Below are positions 7,466 through 12,275 of a stretch of DNA of 12,275 bases, one piece after another (the first letter of the stretch is position 1; every line of letters starts with the position of its first letter). The position numbers and the translations under genes are program-made. Origin of the DNA: JAZLIL01 sp045617405 (GTDB lineage: Bacteria; Bacillota; Clostridia; Lachnospirales; Lachnospiraceae). The DNA is taken from contig JAZLIL010000003.1 of the NCBI GenBank assembly GCA_045617405.1, positions 1 to 12,275 on the forward strand, given 5' to 3'. The notes beneath the pieces were generated by a model that was given only the letters and a program-made list of their open reading frames with translations, had not been told where the DNA came from and did no database searches.

Positions 7466-8764
7466 ATGGAAGAAAACGAAAACCTTGACGAACTTCTAAG
7501 TAATCTTGAAGTTACCGCTGACAGTCTCCTCGAGGAAGATGAGGAAATGGAGGTCGTCGAGTTTGGCGGCGATGATCCTGGCGTCCTCGATGAAATCGGA
7601 GACTCTATTTCAAGACGATATGAGCTTTCAACAGAAAATATTGAGCAGACAGAACAAGAGAGAAAGAAGTATGTCTTTACGAAGTACCATCTTATAATAG
7701 CGATAGTATCATTTCTCTGTGTTGTCATGGTTTTACTGTTCTGGCTTTTTAAGACGCCATCGGGAAAGAAACTGACTTACAAGGCGATAAGTGCCTATGC
7801 CGCAAAAGAGATGGTATTTGTTCCAATCACAAGGATTGAACCTTATGTTCCCGAGCCTGTTATTGAAGAACCGGCGGACGAACAAAAGATACCTGTTCCT
7901 GAGATTAGGGCAGGTGCAATCCGCCATGAGGAAGGTGTAAAGACAGTCCTGATTGTCGGAGAAGAGAACAGTGATAAGCTGATAAGGGGAAAGGCAGATC
8001 TTTGTATTATCGCCGCAATAAACAACAATGAGAATTGTGTTTCTCTGATTAGTGTGTATAAGAATCTGATGGTAAATGTTCCGGGTACAAATGAGACGGA
8101 TCAGCTTTGCAGCGTCTTCACAAGAGGTGGAATGCCTCTTTTTAAGCAGGCTGTAGAAGAAAGCTTTAAGACAAGAATCGATCATTACGTGCTTGTGAAT
8201 TTCTCTACCTTTGAGAAGGTTATCGACAGACTTGGGGGAGTTTCGGTGACACTGACAAAGGCGGAGGCAGAGTTTTTACGAAAAAGCAACTACATAGGAC
8301 TTAACGAGAACAGAAATGTATCGAAGGGAAAGCAGATTCTTAACGGTGATCAGGCATTAGGTTACTGCAGAATCTTTCAGGTCCCGACGAAATCCGGACT
8401 TGAGGGCGAGAACGGAAGAAGTTTCAGACAGAGGACTGTGTTGAACAGTATCATGTCTGCGATGAAGGGTAAGAATACTTTTAATATTCTTGGGATTCTT
8501 AACCCGATACTTCCTATGATGACGAGCGATATTACTTCGGCATCACTTGAAGAGTACATTAATGCTTACGTTGATCTTGAGGATAATTACTACGTAAACA
8601 AGATTTCGGTTCCTGTTTCGGGATCCTATTACGAGAGTACAGTTAAGGACATGGGGGTCCTTGTACCGATAGATGCGAGAAATGCCGATGTTGTTCAGAC
8701 AGAGGTGTTTGGCGCAGGAAAGGAGAAGGTAAATGGAGATACAGCTTTGGAGGGAAATCCTTGA
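7466..8764 (+). CDS. LCP (LytR-CpsA-Psr) family protein, copy 2, with substituted catalytic residues
   Basis: This 432-residue protein has the same layout as the upstream copy: acidic cytoplasmic tail (1-70), one membrane segment at about 74-95, then an LCP domain from about 158. Clear LCP landmarks include LGGVSVTLTKAE (256-267), LNGDQALGYCR (292-302) and GRSFRQR (317-323). Several residues usual in active LCP enzymes differ: the arginine of the (L/P)RD motif is lysine (YKN, K199), the second arginine of the YxRxR motif is phenylalanine (R302 kept, F304), and GxD is GEE. D178 (KADL) is kept. The domain may therefore be altered in catalysis or act as a partner of copy 1. GGAGA at 7456-7460 sets the start with a 5-base spacer. 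Its last 32 bases overlap relQ. Probably a tandem duplicate that diverged. Confidence 0.85.
   Translation: MEENENLDELLSNLEVTADSLLEEDEEMEVVEFGGDDPGVLDEIGDSISRRYELSTENIEQTEQERKKYVFTKYHLIIAIVSFLCVVMVLLFWLFKTPSGKKLTYKAISAYAAKEMVFVPITRIEPYVPEPVIEEPADEQKIPVPEIRAGAIRHEEGVKTVLIVGEENSDKLIRGKADLCIIAAINNNENCVSLISVYKNLMVNVPGTNETDQLCSVFTRGGMPLFKQAVEESFKTRIDHYVLVNFSTFEKVIDRLGGVSVTLTKAEAEFLRKSNYIGLNENRNVSKGKQILNGDQALGYCRIFQVPTKSGLEGENGRSFRQRTVLNSIMSAMKGKNTFNILGILNPILPMMTSDITSASLEEYINAYVDLEDNYYVNKISVPVSGSYYESTVKDMGVLVPIDARNADVVQTEVFGAGKEKVNGDTALEGNP
8721..8729 (+). promoter_or_regulatory. Ribosome binding site for relQ inside the end of LCP copy 2
   Basis: AGGAGAAGG lies 3 to 8 bases before the ATG at 8733, within the coding region of the upstream gene. 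This supports the overlapping start and translational coupling. Confidence 0.7.
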
Positions 8765-9536
8765 GCCGTACAGCCTTGCGGTCGATGAAATTAAGACTAA
8801 GCTTCTTCATATCAGAGATGAGTACAGAAAGAAAGGCGAGTACTCACCGATTGAGGATGTTACGGGTCGTGTAAAGAGAATTTCAAGTATTATTGAAAAA
8901 GCGAGCAGAAAGGAAATCACCCTTGATCAGATTGAGGAGAAGATTACCGATATCGCAGGTATTAGAATTATCTGTCAGTTTGCCGAGGACATCTACAAGG
9001 TTGTTGAACTGCTCAAACGTCGTACTGATATGGAACTTGTTGAGGAACATGACTATGTTCTGAACGCTAAGCCGAGCGGATACAGAAGCTATCATATGAT
9101 TATTCGCTATAGGGTTGAGACTGTCGACGGGCCGAAAGAGATTTCGGCAGAAATCCAGATAAGAACTCTTGCAATGAATTTCTGGGCGACTGTTGAACAC
9201 TCACTTCAGTACAAGTACAACAAGGGTATTCCCGACAATCTGAAACTCAGGCTTTCGAGAGCAGCAGATGCAATTGTGCTTCTTGACAAGGAGATGAGCT
9301 TTGTCAGAGGCGAAATACTTGATGCTCAGAATTCCTTCAACATAAAGGCAAACGTTGTTGCCGATATCCTGAACAATATTCAGAACCTCTATCAGGTTGC
9401 AAACATGCGGGAGGTCGTTAAGATTCAGGATGAGTTCTTTAAAGTTTACGCGACCGGAAAGCTTGAAGAGATTGAAAGATTCGGAAGAGAGCTTGACATT
9501 ATCTCTGAAGGCTATAAGTCGCAGAGTCTTATTTAG
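8733..9536 (+). CDS. relQ: RelQ-type small alarmone synthetase, GTP pyrophosphokinase
   Basis: This 267-residue protein has only the RelA/SpoT synthetase domain, with no HD hydrolase, TGS or ACT region, as in RelQ (YjbM/SAS1). It transfers pyrophosphate from ATP to GTP or GDP to make (p)ppGpp in the cytoplasm. Visible landmarks are SPIEDVTGRVKRI (38-50), TDIAGIRI with D73, NAKPSGYRSYH (111-121), EIQIRT with E140 (140-145) and WATVEHSLQYKY (151-162). The N-terminus, starting WREILEPY, matches the RelQ family and supports the ATG at 8733. B. subtilis RelQ is about 211 residues; this protein has roughly 60 extra at the C-terminus, predicted helical and charged. It overlaps LCP copy 2 by 32 bases and is followed by rRNA-modification genes, a sensible setting for a stress regulator of translation. 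Confidence 0.93.
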   Translation: MEIQLWREILEPYSLAVDEIKTKLLHIRDEYRKKGEYSPIEDVTGRVKRISSIIEKASRKEITLDQIEEKITDIAGIRIICQFAEDIYKVVELLKRRTDMELVEEHDYVLNAKPSGYRSYHMIIRYRVETVDGPKEISAEIQIRTLAMNFWATVEHSLQYKYNKGIPDNLKLRLSRAADAIVLLDKEMSFVRGEILDAQNSFNIKANVVADILNNIQNLYQVANMREVVKIQDEFFKVYATGKLEEIERFGRELDIISEGYKSQSLI

Positions 9537-9541
9537 TGCAG

Positions 9542-9584
9542 GCAGACATTTTGCAGTCGGATTGTTTGCCATGCAGACGTTTTG
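9542..9584 (+). repeat. Imperfect direct repeat in the relQ-rsmF junction
   Basis: GCAGACATTTTG (9542-9553) and GCAGACGTTTTG (9573-9584) match at 11 of 12 bases. They lie in the stretch before the probable rsmF start. Chance is possible. Confidence 0.35.
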
Positions 9585-9593
9585 AAATATATT
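9566..9593 (+). promoter_or_regulatory. Promoter-like sequence just before rsmF
   Basis: TTGCCA (9566-9571) and TATATT (9588-9593) each match the sigma-A hexamers at 5 of 6 bases with a 16-base spacer. The predicted transcript would start near 9600, after the favoured ATG at 9596, which argues against it serving that start. It remains a weak candidate. Confidence 0.2.
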
Positions 9594-9595
9594 GC

Positions 9596-11029
9596 ATGAG
9601 AATTGAACTTCCGGAGAGCTTTAAGCTCGAAATGAAAAGAATACTAAAGGAAGAGTATGATGACTTTCTGGATTCCTACGAGGAGAGGCATCATGCGGGG
9701 CTTCGCGTAAACAGACTGAAGCTTTCGCCCGAACGCTTCAGGGCGCTTTCACCGTATGAGATAAAGCCGGTTCCCTTTGTGGATAACGGCTTTTATTATG
9801 ATGAAAGTCTTCAGCCCGCCAGACATCCTTATTATTATGCGGGACTCTACTACATTCAGGAGCCGAGCGCGATGACCCCCGCAAGCGTTCTCCCGGTGAG
9901 ACCGGGGCACAGAGTACTTGATCTTTGCGCCGCTCCCGGCGGAAAGAGTACGGAGCTGGCTGCAAGACTTCAGGGCGAGGGTGTTCTTGTATCTAACGAT
10001 ATCAGTAATTCGCGTGCAAAGGCACTTTTGAAGAATCTTGAACTCTTCGGTACGAAGAATGCAATTATTGTGAGTGAAGATCCCTCAAAGCTTGAGACAC
10101 GGTTTGAGGGCTACTTTGACCGAATCCTTGTTGATGCTCCCTGCTCGGGAGAGGGAATGTTTAGAAAACAGCCTTCCATCATAAAGAACTGGGAGCAGTA
10201 CGGAGTTGATTACTACAACCAGCTTCAGCTTCGGATTCTTCCGCAGGCAATCAGAATGCTTCGCCCCGGCGGTTATCTTGTATACTCAACTTGTACGTTT
10301 TCAACTGCGGAGGACGAGGGTACACTTAAGCATATTCTTGTAGAGTACCCGGAAATGCACGTTGTACCGATGTATAATGAAGGCGAAGCTTTTGGTGAAT
10401 CGGACAGAACAGGCATGAGAGCATTTCCGGACGGTTTCAGCCATGCAATGTGTGAGCTTGTTGACGGACAGGACGAGATAAAAAATGCAGTGAGACTGTT
10501 TCCCCACAGGATTGAAGGTGAAGGACATTTTGTTGCACTTTTACGAAAGGACGGAGACGAGTCACCGGATGAGCCGTATATTAGGAGCACGCGAAGTGAG
10601 AATCGCGTTAAGGCAAAGATTGCGGAAGAAACTGTGGAATTCTTTATGCATGTAAGTGCTTCGATAGATTTTAGCAGGGTAGTTTCAAGAGAAGGAAGGC
10701 TTTATATGCTTCCCGCTGACATTCCGGATCTTTCCGGTCTTCGGATCCTGCGTTCCGGACTTCTTCTCGGTGAAGAGAAAAAGATGAGATTTGAGCCGTC
10801 ACAGGCACTCGCAATGGCTCTTCATTCGGATGAGTACGATAACTGCTATGACATAAAGTCGACTGATCCCGACTGTATCAGGTATCTCAAGTGTGAGTCA
10901 ATAAATCTGCAGGGAAGTGTTAAGGACGGATGGTGTCTGGTGACATGCGACGGTTTTCCGCTGGGATGGGGTAAGGCTGCAGGCGGCAAGCTGAAGAACA
11001 AGTATCTTCCCGGCTGGAGATGGATGTAG
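9596..11029 (+). CDS. rsmF: RsmF-type rRNA (cytosine-C5)-methyltransferase, NOL1/NOP2/Sun family
   Basis: With the start at 9596 this is a 477-residue S-adenosylmethionine-dependent RNA m5C methyltransferase. Landmarks are the N-terminal LPESFK and LRVNRLKL region, SAM motif I DLCAAPGGKS (109-118), motif IV DAPCSGEGMFRK (180-191, C183) and motif VI STCTF (231-235, catalytic C233). After about 320 comes an RsmF-like RNA-binding region ending in GWGK and LPGWRW. RsmF enzymes modify 16S rRNA cytosines near the decoding centre; the exact site here is inferred. Reading continues upstream in frame to a GTG at 9536 that overlaps the relQ stop; this would add 20 residues, but they do not resemble the family N-terminus. 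Neither start has a good ribosome site, so the start is uncertain. The pseudouridine synthase gene follows 9 bases later. Confidence 0.9.
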   Translation: MRIELPESFKLEMKRILKEEYDDFLDSYEERHHAGLRVNRLKLSPERFRALSPYEIKPVPFVDNGFYYDESLQPARHPYYYAGLYYIQEPSAMTPASVLPVRPGHRVLDLCAAPGGKSTELAARLQGEGVLVSNDISNSRAKALLKNLELFGTKNAIIVSEDPSKLETRFEGYFDRILVDAPCSGEGMFRKQPSIIKNWEQYGVDYYNQLQLRILPQAIRMLRPGGYLVYSTCTFSTAEDEGTLKHILVEYPEMHVVPMYNEGEAFGESDRTGMRAFPDGFSHAMCELVDGQDEIKNAVRLFPHRIEGEGHFVALLRKDGDESPDEPYIRSTRSENRVKAKIAEETVEFFMHVSASIDFSRVVSREGRLYMLPADIPDLSGLRILRSGLLLGEEKKMRFEPSQALAMALHSDEYDNCYDIKSTDPDCIRYLKCESINLQGSVKDGWCLVTCDGFPLGWGKAAGGKLKNKYLPGWRWM

Positions 11030-11033
11030 GGGG
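11028..11033 (+). promoter_or_regulatory. Ribosome binding site deciding the RluA-family start
   Basis: AGGGGG overlaps the rsmF stop codon and is 5 bases from the ATG at 11039. This favours ATG over the TTG directly before it at 11036. Confidence 0.6.
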
Positions 11034-11038
11034 CTTTG

Positions 11039-12103
11039 ATGAGGGAAATCAGAGTAGAAAAATGCGATGAGGGCATGAGACTTGACAAGTATGTGTCAGG
11101 TATTCTTAAGAAGGCTCCGACGTCGTTCATCTATAAGATGCTCAGAAAGAAGAATATTAAGCTCAACGGTAAAAAGTGCGAAGGAAATGAGAAGGTTTCT
11201 GCAGGAGATGTTATCAGCGTCTTTTTTTCCGAGGAAACCTTTTTGACATTTTCAAAAGAAGAGGAGACAGCCTGTTCCAAGGTTCCAAACTGGTTTATGG
11301 GTGCAATTCTCTATGAGGATGAGGATTTGCTGATCGTAAACAAGCCTGCCGGGGTGCTTTCACAGAAGGCTGAAGCAGGTGATCTGTCACTCAATGAGTT
11401 TGTGGCTTCGTATCTTGACAGAAAGGGTGAGAACGGCGCAAACAGTGCAGTGTGTAACAGACTTGACCGCAATACGTCAGGTATCGTTCTTTGCGGTAAA
11501 AACTACCGCGGTAAGAGATGTGCAAGCGAGATGCTCCGTGACAGGTCAATAAAGAAACGATACCGCACGGTTGTAAAAGGACATGTTCCGCATCCCGGTC
11601 ACATTGAAGCGCTTCTTATAAAGGATGAAAAGACAAACACGGTAAGGATAAAGAGACTCAGGTCCGGAGAAGATTTTACTGCAAACAGACAGGACGTTAT
11701 GCAAAGCGGAAGTGCATGCTGTAAGCCACCTGAAAGGGAAAACGAAGGTGAACTCATCATTACAGAGTTTAAGCCTGTTTCGTATTTTAATGTCTGCGAA
11801 AGCGAGGCAACACTTCTTGAAGTAAATCTGATAACAGGCAAGAGTCATCAGATAAGAGCACAGCTTGCAGATCTCGGATTTCCCGTCATTGCCGATCCGA
11901 AGTACGGAGATGCATCATTTAATGCGAAAGTGAAGCGTGATTACCATATTAATTTCCAGCTTCTTATGGCAAAATGTGTGGAATTTCCAAAGACCGGAAG
12001 GCTTCCGGACGGTCTGTCGGGAAAAATACTGGAAGCTCCGTACACGCAAGATTTTTTGAAGCTTATTGGCCCTGCGGAAGGAGATGGCCATGGGTTACTT
12101 TAA
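11039..12103 (+). CDS. RluA-family RNA pseudouridine synthase (RluC/D-like)
   Basis: This 354-residue protein has an N-terminal S4 RNA-binding domain (about 12-60, MRLDKYVSGILKK then KNIKLNGKK) and an RluA-type pseudouridine synthase domain (about 90-335). The catalytic motif is NRLDRNTSG (140-148) with D143 as the predicted nucleophile. Further landmarks are LLIVNKPAGVLSQ (97-109), the KKRYRTVVKG strand (172-181) and TGKSHQIRAQLA (266-277). It isomerises uridines in RNA, most likely 23S rRNA as for RluC or RluD; the target is not determined by sequence. An insert at about 209-236 holds an unusual ACCKPPE stretch. The start codon is ATG with AGGGGG 5 bases upstream. Its end overlaps recU by 14 bases. 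Confidence 0.92.
   Translation: MREIRVEKCDEGMRLDKYVSGILKKAPTSFIYKMLRKKNIKLNGKKCEGNEKVSAGDVISVFFSEETFLTFSKEEETACSKVPNWFMGAILYEDEDLLIVNKPAGVLSQKAEAGDLSLNEFVASYLDRKGENGANSAVCNRLDRNTSGIVLCGKNYRGKRCASEMLRDRSIKKRYRTVVKGHVPHPGHIEALLIKDEKTNTVRIKRLRSGEDFTANRQDVMQSGSACCKPPERENEGELIITEFKPVSYFNVCESEATLLEVNLITGKSHQIRAQLADLGFPVIADPKYGDASFNAKVKRDYHINFQLLMAKCVEFPKTGRLPDGLSGKILEAPYTQDFLKLIGPAEGDGHGLL
12078..12083 (+). promoter_or_regulatory. Ribosome binding site for recU
   Basis: AAGGAG lies inside the end of the upstream gene. It touches an ATG at 12084 but is 6 bases from the in-frame ATG at 12090, so 12090 is the better start. Confidence 0.7.
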
Positions 12104-12275
12104 TTCAAGAGGACTTCGAGGTTCTGCGCTTGAAGAACTGATTAATTTTACAAATTTACATTATCAGGATAAAGGTCTTGCTCTTATCCAGAAAATTCCG
12201 ACACCCATTACACCGATTGAGTTTGACAGTAAGTCAAGGCACATTACGCTTGCCTACTTTGATAAGAAGAGTACG
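12090..12275 (+). CDS. recU: Holliday junction resolvase RecU, N-terminal part, cut by the window edge
   Basis: The frame stays open for 62 codons to the window end. The product begins MGYFNSRGLRGSALE, then has NFTNLHYQ, IQKIPTPI (33-40) and LAYFDKKST (54-62). The order N-S-R-G near the start, a helix with N-x-x-N-x-x-Y spacing, KxPTP and AYF followed by S-T matches the N-terminal half of Firmicutes RecU. RecU resolves Holliday junctions during recombinational repair and chromosome segregation. Most catalytic acidic residues would lie beyond the edge. It starts earlier in the fold than B. subtilis RecU, lacking the roughly 30-residue leader of that protein. The gene was too short here to be captured by usual ORF cut-offs. 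It overlaps the pseudouridine synthase gene by 14 bases, so it is probably co-translated with it. Confidence 0.85.
   Translation, partial: MGYFNSRGLRGSALEELINFTNLHYQDKGLALIQKIPTPITPIEFDSKSRHITLAYFDKKST

Noticed and set aside
7733..8185. 150-codon open frame on the minus strand within LCP copy 2
   Set aside because: It lies wholly inside a well-supported LCP gene, and its product shows no recognisable domain.
1..12275. Defence system, prophage, mobile element or CRISPR array
   Set aside because: All genes are recognisable housekeeping families on one strand; I saw no spaced repeats, transposase, integrase or terminal inverted repeats.

Overview
The window looks like a stretch of core chromosome from a member of the Clostridia, most likely Lachnospiraceae-like. 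That placement is inferred from the gene set: a Firmicutes RelQ-type alarmone synthetase, RecU, a UPF0237/UPF0210 pair, a YycJ-type hydrolase and tandem LCP proteins. AGA-rich arginine usage, moderate GC and good AGGAGG-type ribosome sites agree. No species can be named from this alone.

All eleven genes are on the + strand, packed with gaps of at most 62 bases and several overlaps. I see no convincing intrinsic terminator, tRNA, rRNA, IS element, CRISPR array or phage gene. No stretch over 300 bases lacks a gene. Order: FtsA-like actin-fold ATPase with a long C-terminal extension (59-2074); YycJ-type metallo-beta-lactamase-fold hydrolase (2085-2876); ACT-domain protein UPF0237 (2887-3159); UPF0210/PFL-like protein (3222-4586); Xaa-His dipeptidase PepD (4638-6101); two tandem LCP (LytR-CpsA-Psr) membrane proteins (6119-7432 and 7466-8764); RelQ small alarmone synthetase (8733-9536); RsmF-type rRNA m5C methyltransferase (start probably 9596, end 11029); RluA-family pseudouridine synthase (11039-12103); and the first 62 codons of RecU (12090 to the window edge).

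Functionally the row mixes envelope and division genes (FtsA-like, LCP pair), ribosome and stress genes (RelQ, RsmF, RluA-type), DNA repair (RecU, perhaps YycJ) and peptide catabolism (PepD). The tight spacing suggests one or a few co-transcribed units. The tightest couplings are LCP2-relQ (32-base overlap) and rluA-type-recU (14-base overlap).

I found no evidence for a new defence, mobile or biosynthetic system. The points most worth a second look are the FtsA-like protein with beta-grasp-like C-terminal repeats and no evident amphipathic tail; the second LCP protein, which has lost several residues normally needed for catalysis; the conserved but functionally unassigned ACT/UPF0210 pair; and the unusual leader before rsmF.
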